Below, piece by piece: positions 13,567 to 22,560 of a stretch of DNA of 40,942 nucleotides; position 1 is the first letter of the stretch; each line of letters begins with the position of its first letter. Source of the stretch: Bradyrhizobium liaoningense (GTDB lineage: Bacteria; Pseudomonadota; Alphaproteobacteria; Rhizobiales; Xanthobacteraceae); assembly GCF_018130955.1 (NCBI RefSeq), contig NZ_JAFCJM010000061.1, forward strand, positions 1 to 40,942. The letters run 5' to 3'. Both the position numbers and the translations under genes were made by a program. Under the pieces are notes generated by a model. The model ran no database searches. It worked only from the letters and a program-made list of their open reading frames with translations, and was not told where the DNA came from.

Positions 13567-16500
13567 TGGCTCTCAATATCTCGGCATGGTCGATCCGCAA
13601 TCCCCTGCCCTCCGTCGTCTTTTCGATCATCCTGCTGATCCTCGGCTGGGTCTCCTTCACCAAGCTCGCGGTGACGCGGCTGCCGTCGGCCGACATCCCC
13701 GTGATCTCGGTTGCGGTCTCGCAATTCGGTGCCGCACCTGCCGAGCTTGAATCCCAGGTCACCAAGACCATCGAAGACGCGGTCTCCGGCGTCGAGGGCG
13801 TCCGGCACATCACCTCGTCGATAACAGACGGCCTGTCGCTGACCACGATCCAGTTCGCGCTCGAGACCAACACCGACCGCGCGCTCAACGACGTCAAGGA
13901 CGCCGTCACGCGCGTGCGCTCCAACCTGCCGCAGAACGTCACCGAGCCGCTGATCCAGCGCGTCGACGTCATCGGCCTGCCGATCGTCACCTATGCCGCG
14001 ATCTCGCCCGGCAAGACGCCGGAGCAGCTCTCCTATTTCGTCGACGACGTGGTCAAGCGCGCGCTGCAGGGCGTGCGCGGCGTCGCCCAGGTCGAGCGCA
14101 TCGGCGGTGTCGAGCGCGAGATTCTGGTCTCGCTCGATCCGGACCGCCTGCAGGCGATGGGGCTGACGGCCGTTAATGTCAGCCAGAGCCTGCGCGGCAC
14201 CAATGTCGACGTCGCCGGCGGCCGCGCCGAAATCGGCAAGAACGACCAGGCGATCCGGACGCTGGCCGGCGCCAAGACGCTGAGCGACCTCGCCGGCACC
14301 ATGATCCCGCTGTTCGGCGGCGGCGAGGTGCGGCTCGACGATCTCGGCACCGTCACCGACACCATCGCCGACCGCCGCACCTTCGCCCGCTTCAACGGCG
14401 AGCCGGTGGTCGCGCTCGGCATCAAGCGCTCCAAGGGCGCCAGCGACGTGGTGGTCGCCGCCGCCGTGCAGAAGCGCATCGACGCGCTGAAGGCGGCCTA
14501 TCCCGACGTCGATCTGAAGCTGATCGACACTTCGGTCGAATACACCAAGGGCAATTACGAGGCGGCGATCTCGACTTTGTTCGAGGGTGCCATCCTCGCC
14601 GTCATCATCGTGCTGCTGTTCCTGCGCGATTTGCGCGCCACCATCATCGCCGCGATCTCGCTGCCGCTATCGATCTTCCCGGCATTCTGGGCGATGGACC
14701 TGCTCGGCTTCTCGCTCAACCTGGTCAGCTTCCTCGCCATCACGCTCTCGACAGGTATTCTGGTCGACGACGCCATCGTCGAGATCGAGAACATCGTGCG
14801 GCACATGAATATGGGCAAATCGCCCTACCGTGCCGCGCTCGAGGCTGCCGACGAGATCGGCCTTGCGGTCATCGCGATCTCGCTGACCATCATCGCGATC
14901 TTCGCGCCTGCGAGCTTCATGTCCGGCATTGCCGGACAGTTCTTCAAGCAGTTCGGCATCACCGTGTCGGTGCAGGTGTTCTTCTCGCTGCTCGCGGCGC
15001 GCTTCGTCACGCCGGTGCTGGCGGCCTATTTCCTCAAACACAGTACCCATGAGGAACCGCCGCCGGGCCGCGTGCTGCGGACCTATCACGGTATCGTGGC
15101 GTGGTCGGTCAAACACTATTTCATCACCGTGCTGATCGGGCTGGGTATCTTCGCCGCCTCGATCTGGAGCATCACGCTGTTGCCGCAGGGCTTCCTGCCG
15201 GCGCAGGACAGCGCGCGCTCGCTGCTCGCGATCGAGCTGCCGCCCGGCACCCAGCTCGCCTACACCGAAAAGGTCACCGAAGACATCGTCGCGCAACTGC
15301 GCAAGCGCCCCGAGGTGAAGAGCATCTTCGTCGATGGCGGCCGTGTCCCGCCCGGGACGCAGGAAGTGCGCCGCGCCGCCCTGATCATCAACTACACGCC
15401 GAAACACGATCGCAAGATCACCCAGCGCGAACTCGAATTCTCGATCAGCCAGGAACTGGAGAACGTCCCCGACATCCGTTTCTGGTTCCTCGACGAGAAC
15501 GGCCTGCGCGCGATCTCGCTGGTCGTGACCGGTGTCGACGCCAACATCGTCAACAACGTCGCCAGCGAGCTCGCGACGCAGATGAAGCGGATTCCGACCA
15601 TCTCCAACGTGATCTCGGAAACCGCGCTGGAGCGGCCGGAGCTGCGCATCCAGCCGCGCGCCGATCTCGCCGCGCGGCTCGGCGTCTCGACCGAGGGTCT
15701 GTCGCAGACCATCCGCGTCGCGACCATCGGCGACGTCGGTCCGGCGCTCGCCAAGTTCGACGTCGGCGACCGCCTGGTGCCGATCCGCGTCCAGCTCGAA
15801 GATGCCGCGCGCGGTAATCTGAAGACGATCGAGCAGTTGCGCGTGCCGCTCGGCGAGCACGGCGAGAAGGGCGGCGTGCCGCTCTCGGTCATCGCCGACG
15901 TCAAGCTCGACCAGGGCCCGACCAGCATCAGCCGCTACGACCGCGAGCGGCAAGCCACCGTCGCCGCCGACCTCGTCGGCTCCGCGGCGCTCGGCGATGC
16001 CACCAAGAAGATCTACGAACTGCCGGTCATGAAGAGCCTGCCGAAGGGCGTGAAGGTCTCCCCCTCAGGCGATGCCGAGAGCCTCAACGAACTGTCCGAA
16101 GGCTTTGCCACCGCGATCACCGCGGGCCTGATGATGGTCTACGCCGTGCTGGTGCTGCTGTTCGGCACCTTCCTGCAGCCGATCACCATCCTGTTCTCGC
16201 TGCCGCTGTCGATCGGCGGCGCCATCGCCGCGCTGCTCGTCACCGGCAAGCAGCTCACCACACCGGTGTGGATCGGCATCTTGATGCTGATGGGCATCGT
16301 CACCAAGAACGCGATCATGCTGGTGGAGTTCGCCATCGAGGCGATCCATGCCGGCAAGCCGCGTGACGAGGCGATGATCGACGCCGGCATGAAGCGCGCG
16401 CGCCCGATCGTGATGACGACGATTGCCATGGCGGCCGGCATGATGCCGAGCGCACTCGCGGTCGGCGCCGGCGGCGAGTTCCGCTCGCCGATGGCGCTTG

Positions 16501-16724
16501 CGGTGATCGGCGGCCTCCTGTTCTCGACCGTCCTGTCGCTGGTCTTCGTGCCCGCGATGTTCATGGTGATGGACGATCTGGGCGCGCTGATCTGGCGCTT
16601 CGGCAAGCGGCTGATCGTGCCCAGCGCGGATGCCGATCACGACGCGCCCCATGCCGCGACGCCGGCCGGACCGGCAGAGGCGCCTCAGATGCCCAAGGGC
16701 ATCGTGCATCCTGCAGCGGAGTAG
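13566..16724 (+). CDS. RND family efflux permease
   Basis: This 1052-residue inner-membrane transporter has the standard AcrB/MdtB-like plan of 12 membrane helices and two large periplasmic loops. The proton-relay residues expected of drug-type (HAE-1) pumps are visible: Asp401/Asp402 in GILVDDAIVEIENI, and Lys914 in GIVTKNAIMLVEF. It exports substrates across the envelope together with the adaptor encoded immediately upstream (1-nt overlap) and an outer-membrane channel not found in this window. Substrate cannot be predicted. The stop codon lies inside a hairpin shared with the convergent Crp-type gene. Confidence 0.95.
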   Translation: MALNISAWSIRNPLPSVVFSIILLILGWVSFTKLAVTRLPSADIPVISVAVSQFGAAPAELESQVTKTIEDAVSGVEGVRHITSSITDGLSLTTIQFALETNTDRALNDVKDAVTRVRSNLPQNVTEPLIQRVDVIGLPIVTYAAISPGKTPEQLSYFVDDVVKRALQGVRGVAQVERIGGVEREILVSLDPDRLQAMGLTAVNVSQSLRGTNVDVAGGRAEIGKNDQAIRTLAGAKTLSDLAGTMIPLFGGGEVRLDDLGTVTDTIADRRTFARFNGEPVVALGIKRSKGASDVVVAAAVQKRIDALKAAYPDVDLKLIDTSVEYTKGNYEAAISTLFEGAILAVIIVLLFLRDLRATIIAAISLPLSIFPAFWAMDLLGFSLNLVSFLAITLSTGILVDDAIVEIENIVRHMNMGKSPYRAALEAADEIGLAVIAISLTIIAIFAPASFMSGIAGQFFKQFGITVSVQVFFSLLAARFVTPVLAAYFLKHSTHEEPPPGRVLRTYHGIVAWSVKHYFITVLIGLGIFAASIWSITLLPQGFLPAQDSARSLLAIELPPGTQLAYTEKVTEDIVAQLRKRPEVKSIFVDGGRVPPGTQEVRRAALIINYTPKHDRKITQRELEFSISQELENVPDIRFWFLDENGLRAISLVVTGVDANIVNNVASELATQMKRIPTISNVISETALERPELRIQPRADLAARLGVSTEGLSQTIRVATIGDVGPALAKFDVGDRLVPIRVQLEDAARGNLKTIEQLRVPLGEHGEKGGVPLSVIADVKLDQGPTSISRYDRERQATVAADLVGSAALGDATKKIYELPVMKSLPKGVKVSPSGDAESLNELSEGFATAITAGLMMVYAVLVLLFGTFLQPITILFSLPLSIGGAIAALLVTGKQLTTPVWIGILMLMGIVTKNAIMLVEFAIEAIHAGKPRDEAMIDAGMKRARPIVMTTIAMAAGMMPSALAVGAGGEFRSPMALAVIGGLLFSTVLSLVFVPAMFMVMDDLGALIWRFGKRLIVPSADADHDAPHAATPAGPAEAPQMPKGIVHPAAE

Positions 16725-16742
16725 GAGCGATTGCTCCTACTC
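16719..16742. terminator. Bidirectional hairpin spanning both convergent stop codons
   Basis: GAGTAGGAGC and GCTCCTACTC form a perfect 10-bp stem with a GATT loop. The TAG of the RND permease (16722-16724) lies in one arm and the TAG of the Crp-type gene (16737-16739, minus strand) in the other. No long T-tract follows in either direction. Confidence 0.65.
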
Positions 16743-17411
16743 GTTCCGTGCGATCGACGTCAGCTTGGTCATGTTCTTCAGCAAGATCCGCCCGCGCTGG
16801 AGGTCCAAGATCGCTTCCTTGCGCCAGGACTGAAGCTGGCGGTTGACGCTTTCACGCGCGGCGCCGACGAACACGCCGAGCTGCTCCTGCGAGATGTGCA
16901 CCTCGGAGCCGTAATCGGCCGCGAGCGCGCAAAGCCTGCGGGCGAGCCGCACCGGCAGGGGTTGCAGCATGGATTCCTCCATGCGCTCGCTCTGCCAGCG
17001 GATACGCTGACACAAGAGCATGATGATCTTGATCGCGACCTTGGGCTCGCGCTCGAGGAAGGCGAGGAAGTCCTCGCGCCGCAGCACGAACAATTCACTG
17101 GCCTCGCCCGCGGTCGCATCCGCCGTGCGATTCTGGCCGTCGAGCACCGCGACCTCGCCGAACAGGTCGCCCGGCCCCATGAAATTCAGCGTCAGCCGGC
17201 TGCCGTCGGAGGCGCCGGTCTCGATCCGGATCTGGCCGCGGCGGACGCCGAACAGCGCGTTGCCGGGGTCGCCCTTCTGGAACAGCACCTCGCCATTCGC
17301 CAGGTGCTGGGTATGACAGAGAGTGGACAGCCGCTGCAACTCGTCCGCGCCGAGATCCGCGAACATCGGGTTCATCTTCAGAATGACCGCAAATTCGGCC
17401 TGTTTGCTCAT
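16737..17411 (-). CDS. Crp/Fnr family transcriptional regulator
   Basis: This 224-residue protein has a cyclic-nucleotide-binding domain (about residues 15-130) with the phosphate-binding cassette GDLFGEVAVLDGQNRTADA, keeping the Glu and Arg that contact the ligand in E. coli Crp. A C-terminal winged helix follows (about 160-210). Its recognition helix VGAARESVNRQL keeps the Arg-Glu-x3-Arg trio that reads TGTGA in Crp. No Fnr-type N-terminal cysteine cluster is present. ATG 17411 is preferred, with AAAGGG upstream. A TGTGT-N6-TCACA site lies about 90 bp upstream and suggests autoregulation. A nucleotide cyclase is encoded at 19886, which makes cAMP the likely ligand. Confidence 0.93.
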   Translation of the reverse strand: MSKQAEFAVILKMNPMFADLGADELQRLSTLCHTQHLANGEVLFQKGDPGNALFGVRRGQIRIETGASDGSRLTLNFMGPGDLFGEVAVLDGQNRTADATAGEASELFVLRREDFLAFLEREPKVAIKIIMLLCQRIRWQSERMEESMLQPLPVRLARRLCALAADYGSEVHISQEQLGVFVGAARESVNRQLQSWRKEAILDLQRGRILLKNMTKLTSIARNE

Positions 17412-17502
17412 TGCAATTCCCTTTGCGCTGTCCTTGGCACTGCCGTCGGCAATACCCTTGGAACCATCGCGATCAGAATCGCGGAAAACCCGCGGGATGA
17501 AG

Positions 17503-17518
17503 TGTGTCATAAGTCACA
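17503..17518. promoter_or_regulatory. Crp-type site between the crp-like and asmA-like genes
   Basis: TGTGT-CATAAG-TCACA matches the Crp consensus TGTGA-N6-TCACA at 9 of 10 defined positions. It lies 92 bp before the regulator's ATG and 133 bp before the AsmA gene, so it could serve either. Confidence 0.55.
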
Positions 17519-17650
17519 TAACTTTGCAGCACCCCTTGATTATTTTTGGCGGCTTGGTGCGATTTCCCCTCCCGGGATAAGCTGATGGGCAACGGGCGGA
17601 TGTGGCACCTTGCCGGGTTCGACGCCGCAGTCCGCTTTTGGAAAGTCGAC

Positions 17651-19747
17651 ATGAGAGCTGTGAAATTCGCCGGCGCTACGATCGCCGCGGTCATCATCGT
17701 CATCGCGCTCGTCCTGATGGTCGGGATCCCCTCGGGCTTCCTGAACTCGGCGATCGCCTCCAAGGTCGAGAGCGCCACCGGCTATCGCCTGACGATCGCG
17801 GGCACCACCAAGATCAGCCTGTGGCCGACGCTGAACGTGACGCTGAACGATCTCACGCTGCAGGATCCGAAAGACCGCAGCGGCATCACCCGCCTGACGG
17901 TCGAGAGCGTGCAGGCCGACATGTCGCTGTCGAGCGCCTGGTCGGGCCGGCCGAAGATCAGCGAAATCGTGATCACCCATCCCGTGCTCTACCAGCCGCT
18001 GCTGCGCGAGCGCCTGCCGAATGCGAGCGCATCGAAGCCGGCAATGCCGCTGGACGCCGGCGGCGCGACGATCGATCGCATCCGGATCACCGATGGCGAA
18101 GTGGCGTTCGCCGCCGTGCGCGACCGGATCGAGAACCGCCTCAGTGCCATCAATGCCGACGCCACCATCGGTGCCGACCGCAAGGTGAACTTCAAGGGCA
18201 CGGCACGCGCCGGCGACTATCCGCTCAAATTCGACATCAAGGCGGCCCCGCCTGCTCCGCCGCTCGACCGGCAACCGATTCCGCTCGACTTTGCGATCGA
18301 CATGCCCGATCTGCTCCGCTCGCAGCTCGCCGGTCGCGCCGAGGTGCGGCTCAACGGACCGCTGGTGATGATCAACAGCCTCTCCGGCGCACTTGGTAAC
18401 GGCGCCTTCAACGGCTGGGCTTCGGTCGACATCGCGAGCAAGCCGCTGGTGAAGCTCGACCTCGCCTTCCAGCAACTCGATATTCCGCTGGCGAAGCCGG
18501 CGAGCGGCGCGCCGTCGCAGCCCTGGAGCGACAAGCCGATCAACGTCTCCGGCCTCAATTATGTCGATGCGCAGGTGCGGATCTCGGCCAGCGAAGCGAC
18601 CGTCGGCGAGGCGCGTTTTTCGCCGCTGGCGCTCGACGTCAAGCTGGCCGGCGGTGTGCTGAAGGCCGGCACGGCCAATCTCGGCGCCTATGGCGGCCAG
18701 ATCTCCGGCGAAGTGATCCTGGATGCGACCAGCGGCGCGCCGAGCTTCGCCATGCATTCCGACCTCGTCGGCGTGCGCGCGCTGCCGCTCCTGAAGGGGC
18801 TTGCCGATTTCGACCGGCTCGACGGCAAGCTGCAGGCCAAAATTGCGGTACGCTCGGCCGGCGTCAGCCAGCGCGCCCTGATGGCGAACATGCAGGGCAC
18901 GGTGTTCGCGAACTTCCAGGACGGCGCCATCCGCGGCATCAACGTCGCGCAGATAATCCGCTCGCTGACCTCCGGCACCCTGTCCGGCTGGCAGGACAGT
19001 GAGGCACTGAGCACCGACCTGACCCAGCTCTCCGCCTCCTTCCGCATCGACAAAGGGCAGGCGGTGACGACCGACCTCAATCTGATCGGCCCGCTGGTGC
19101 GCGTGACCGGCGTGGGCACGATCGACCTCGGCACCAAGCTGATGGCCTTCCGCGTCGAGCCAAAGCTCGTGATGACGACCCAGGGCCAGGGCTCTACGCT
19201 CAATCCCGTCGGCTTCGGCATTCCCGTGATGATCGACGGTTCCTGGTCGCAGCCGCGAATCTATCCGGATATGGCTGGAATGCTCGACAATCCCGATGCG
19301 GCCTATGCCAAGCTGCGCGAGATGGGCAAGGGCCTGTTCGGCCCCGACGGCGCGGGCCTCGGCAATATTCTGGGCAGCCTCGGGCTTGGCGGCAACGCGC
19401 CCGCAGGCACCACCAGCAACGCCCCCGGCACCAACCCGCAGGGACAACAGCAACAGCCGGCGCAGAACAATCTGCTCGGCGGACCGCTTGGCGAGGCGAT
19501 CGGCAATCTGATCCAGCAGGGGCTCTCGGGACAGGGCGGTACCGCCCCCGGCGCGAGCCCCGGCACCGCTACGAGCCGCAGCCGCGGCATGCCAGCCACC
19601 CCGACCGCGCCCGAGCCGCAGGCCTCGCCCGCGCCACCCGCCCAAGCACCCACCCAAGCACCCGCACCCGCCCAAGGCGAGCCACCTTTGGCGCAGCAGG
19701 ACAGCCAGCCCATGAACGACCTGCTGCGGCAACTGTTCAACCGCTGA
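17651..19747 (+). CDS. AsmA family protein
   Basis: This 698-residue protein has a single N-terminal membrane segment (FAGATIAAVIIVIALVLMV, residues 6-24) and an AsmA-like N-terminal region (SKVESATGYRLTIAGTTKISLWPTLNVTLNDLTL). A large beta-rich body and the AsmA C-terminal region (VFANFQDGAIRGINVAQIIRSL ... TDLNLIGPLVRVTGVGTIDLGTKLM) follow. The last 115 residues are a low-complexity Gly/Pro/Gln/Ala tail. AsmA-like proteins act in the periplasm in outer-membrane biogenesis and possibly lipid transport. ATG 17651 is chosen because GGAAAG precedes it and it abuts the membrane segment. It is divergent from the Crp-type gene. Confidence 0.92.
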   Translation: MRAVKFAGATIAAVIIVIALVLMVGIPSGFLNSAIASKVESATGYRLTIAGTTKISLWPTLNVTLNDLTLQDPKDRSGITRLTVESVQADMSLSSAWSGRPKISEIVITHPVLYQPLLRERLPNASASKPAMPLDAGGATIDRIRITDGEVAFAAVRDRIENRLSAINADATIGADRKVNFKGTARAGDYPLKFDIKAAPPAPPLDRQPIPLDFAIDMPDLLRSQLAGRAEVRLNGPLVMINSLSGALGNGAFNGWASVDIASKPLVKLDLAFQQLDIPLAKPASGAPSQPWSDKPINVSGLNYVDAQVRISASEATVGEARFSPLALDVKLAGGVLKAGTANLGAYGGQISGEVILDATSGAPSFAMHSDLVGVRALPLLKGLADFDRLDGKLQAKIAVRSAGVSQRALMANMQGTVFANFQDGAIRGINVAQIIRSLTSGTLSGWQDSEALSTDLTQLSASFRIDKGQAVTTDLNLIGPLVRVTGVGTIDLGTKLMAFRVEPKLVMTTQGQGSTLNPVGFGIPVMIDGSWSQPRIYPDMAGMLDNPDAAYAKLREMGKGLFGPDGAGLGNILGSLGLGGNAPAGTTSNAPGTNPQGQQQQPAQNNLLGGPLGEAIGNLIQQGLSGQGGTAPGASPGTATSRSRGMPATPTAPEPQASPAPPAQAPTQAPAPAQGEPPLAQQDSQPMNDLLRQLFNR

Positions 19748-19845
19748 AATCAGCGCCAAAACCCCGCGCCCCGCGGTCCTTGCCAATGGGTAACCACGCC
19801 GGCCGGCAGCCGGTTGAGGAGCCCAAACTGTGGTAGAACGATTGT

Positions 19846-19860
19846 GGGCTGAAACAGCCC
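19846..19860. other. Small hairpin upstream of the cyclase gene
   Basis: GGGCTG and CAGCCC pair around an AAA loop, 26 bp before the cyclase ATG. The 138-bp gap after the AsmA gene otherwise shows nothing definite. Confidence 0.35.
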
Positions 19861-19885
19861 TTGGCGCCGGCCTCACCTGCGGCGC

Positions 19886-22345
19886 ATGAGGATCCGGATG
19901 GCGGGAGCGAAAGACAAGACCCGGTTTCTGCGCGAGGGCCTGTTCGCCAAATATGTCGTCTCCCTCGTCGGCCTCGTCGTCTTCGTGCTCGCCGTCAACG
20001 GGGCGATGGAGACCTGGATCTCCTATCGCGCGACCAAGACGACCCTTACCGACGCCATGGAGGAGAAGGCACAAGCCACCGCCAAGCGGATCGAGCAGGC
20101 CATCTCCGAGCTGGAACGCCAGATCAGCTGGGTGACGCGCGCCTCCCAGGACACGATCGAAAAGCGCCGCGCCGACTATGCATCGCTCCTGAACCAGGTC
20201 TCCGCGGTGAACCAGCTCTCCCAGCTCGACGGCGAGGGCCGCGTGGTGCAGCGCGTCTCGCGCGTCTCGATCTCGGGCGGCAGCAGCAACGATCTCTCGC
20301 GCGACATGCGCTTTACCGATGCGGTGGCCCACGGCGTGGTCTATGCGCCCGCCTACTTCTCCGACGAGAAGCCTCTGATGTCGATTTCGGTGGCGCATTC
20401 CGGCTTCAAGTCCGGCGTGACGATGGCCGAGATCGATCTCGACTTCCTCTCCGACTTCCTGTCCGACGCCCAGGTCGGCAAATCCGCCTTTGCCTATGTG
20501 GTCGACCCGCACGGCAAGGTGCTGGCGACCTCGTCGAAGGGGCCCGACATCGGGAAGGATCTGTCAAAACTGCCGCAGGTCGCCGCCGTCAACGCGCCCG
20601 ATCGCGAGCCGATCTCGTCGGGCACCGACTTCAACGGCCATTCGGTGCTGACGGCGGCAAGCGAAGTGCCAAAGCTCGGCTGGGCCGTGATCTTCGAGCA
20701 GCCGACCGCGCAAGCGCTGACTCCGATCCGCGACCAGCTCGTGCGCGTCGGACTCCTGATCGGCATGGGCCTGATGGTCGCGATGCTCGCCGGCGCCTTT
20801 CTGGCGCGGCGCATGGTGATCCCGATCAACGCGCTGCGCGATGGCGCCAACCGCCTCGGCGAAGGCGATTTCAGCCACCGCATCGACGTCAAGACGTCGG
20901 ACGAGCTGGAGCAGCTCGCCAACCAGTTCAACAACATGGCCGGCCAGCTCCAGGAAACCTATTCGGGGCTGGAGACCAAGGTCGAAGAGCGCACGCGCGA
21001 CCTCGCGCAGTCGATCAACGAGCTCAAGGTGCTCGAGGAGGTCGGCCGCGCGGTGGCCTCCTCGCTCGATCTCGACGCGGTGCTGCCGACCATCGCCGCC
21101 CGCGCGCTCGAGATCACCCATGCCGATGCGGTGCTGATCTACGGCTACGACGCGGACCAGCATCGCTTCAACCTGGTCGAGGCCAACGGCATAGACAAAT
21201 CCGCCGACGGCGCGCATGTCACCATCGACGAAGGCGCCAACATCCTGAGCGACGCCGCCGAGAGCGGCGAGCCGATCGCGCTTGCCGATCTCGACCACGC
21301 CGCCGAGCAGCCCTTGCGCGACGTCGCGGTCAATGCCGGCTTCCACTCGGTGCTCGTGGTGCCGCTGGTCGACCAGCAGGGCACGCTGGGCTCGCTGGTG
21401 ATGCTGCGCCGCGCCAGCGGAGAGTTTGCGGCCGGCCTCACCGGACTGATGCGCACCTTCGCGCACCAGGCGGTGCTCGCGATGCGCAATGCGCGGCTGT
21501 TCACCGAGGTCGACCACAAGGGCCGCGAGCTTGCCGCCGCGCATGAGACGGTGCAGCAGCAGGCCGCAAAGCTGCAGGAGCAGACAGAGCAGCTCCGTAA
21601 CTGGAACCGGTCGCTCGAGGAGCGCGTCGAAAAACAGCTCGGCGAGATCGAGCGGATCAAGCGGCTCGAACGCTTCCTCGCCCCGCAGGTCGCGCAGCTC
21701 ATCGCCTCTTCCGACGGCCATGATGCCCTGCTCGACAGCCACCGCCGCGAGGTCACCGTCGTGTTCTGCGATCTGCGCGGCTTCACCGCCTTCACCGAGG
21801 CCACCGAGCCGGAAGAAGCGATGAACGTGCTGCGCGAGTATCACGCGGCGCTCGGCGAATTGATCTTCCGCTACGAGGGCACGCTCGACCGCTATGCCGG
21901 CGACGGCGTGATGATCCTGTTCAACGCGCCGATCCAGTTCGCCGACCACACCAAGCGCGCGGTAAAGATGGCGGTGGAGATGCGCGACACCATCGGCGCG
22001 CTGACCGAGAAATGGAAGAACCGCGGCCACTCACTCGGCTTCGGCCTCGGCATCGCGCTCGGCTATGCCACGCTCGGCCAGATCGGTTTCGAGCAGCGGC
22101 TGGAATATGCCGCGATCGGCAGCGTCACCAACCTCGCCTCGCGCCTGTGCGACGAAGCCAAGGCCCACCAGATCGTGGTCTCCCGCCGCGTCTACGGCAT
22201 CGTCGAACCCTGGGTCGAGGCCCGCCCGCTCGACGATCTCCAGCTCAAGGGTTTTAATCATCCCGTGCTCGCGATGGAGATCCTCGGCTGGCGCGAAGAG
22301 GTCGACAACGTGGTGGATGCGGCGTCGGCAAGGCGGCGGATGTGA
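19886..22345 (+). CDS. Membrane class III adenylate/guanylate cyclase with sensor, HAMP and GAF domains
   Basis: This 819-residue protein has membrane segment 1 (about 22-40), an extracytoplasmic Cache-type sensor (about 41-285), membrane segment 2 (about 286-308), HAMP (about 309-365), a GAF domain (about 372-535), a coiled coil (about 540-605) and a class III cyclase domain (about 620-800). The metal-binding Asp629 (FCDLRGF) and Asp673 (YAGDG), and the transition-state Asn749 and Arg753, are present. The purine-selecting Lys/Asp pair is Arg669/Ser746, a variant like that of cyclases with Thr or Ser in place of Asp. It should make cAMP (less likely cGMP) in response to a periplasmic signal. 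The Crp-type gene is two genes upstream on the other strand. Confidence 0.93.
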   Translation: MRIRMAGAKDKTRFLREGLFAKYVVSLVGLVVFVLAVNGAMETWISYRATKTTLTDAMEEKAQATAKRIEQAISELERQISWVTRASQDTIEKRRADYASLLNQVSAVNQLSQLDGEGRVVQRVSRVSISGGSSNDLSRDMRFTDAVAHGVVYAPAYFSDEKPLMSISVAHSGFKSGVTMAEIDLDFLSDFLSDAQVGKSAFAYVVDPHGKVLATSSKGPDIGKDLSKLPQVAAVNAPDREPISSGTDFNGHSVLTAASEVPKLGWAVIFEQPTAQALTPIRDQLVRVGLLIGMGLMVAMLAGAFLARRMVIPINALRDGANRLGEGDFSHRIDVKTSDELEQLANQFNNMAGQLQETYSGLETKVEERTRDLAQSINELKVLEEVGRAVASSLDLDAVLPTIAARALEITHADAVLIYGYDADQHRFNLVEANGIDKSADGAHVTIDEGANILSDAAESGEPIALADLDHAAEQPLRDVAVNAGFHSVLVVPLVDQQGTLGSLVMLRRASGEFAAGLTGLMRTFAHQAVLAMRNARLFTEVDHKGRELAAAHETVQQQAAKLQEQTEQLRNWNRSLEERVEKQLGEIERIKRLERFLAPQVAQLIASSDGHDALLDSHRREVTVVFCDLRGFTAFTEATEPEEAMNVLREYHAALGELIFRYEGTLDRYAGDGVMILFNAPIQFADHTKRAVKMAVEMRDTIGALTEKWKNRGHSLGFGLGIALGYATLGQIGFEQRLEYAAIGSVTNLASRLCDEAKAHQIVVSRRVYGIVEPWVEARPLDDLQLKGFNHPVLAMEILGWREEVDNVVDAASARRRM

Positions 22346-22352
22346 GTTCGGG

Positions 22353-22484
22353 GTCGTCCTGGCGAAAGCCAGGACCCATTACCCCGACGGCTAATTTTGG
22401 GCAAGCCACGTGACCGATGCACGACTACGAATCTTCGCCAAACTTCTCCCTGTGGTTATGGGTCCTGGCTTTCGCCAGGACGAC
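22353..22484. repeat. Palindromic repeat between cyclase and unknown gene
   Basis: GTCGTCCTGGCGAAAGCCAGGAC at the left faces its inverse at the right; each arm also contains CCTGGC/GCCAGG and can fold alone. Total length is about 132 bp. Confidence 0.85.
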
Positions 22485-22560
22485 GGCGGAAAATTCCTCC
22501 CGAACCACATCTCTCCCCACCGCGACTAACGGTCGCCTCGCATGTCGCAGGGAGTGAGCC

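Noticed and set aside
13566..16724. Long open frames on the strand opposite the RND permease and other genes
   Set aside because: High GC content leaves many long open frames; these are Arg/Ala/Asp-rich, lack family motifs and overlap clear genes.
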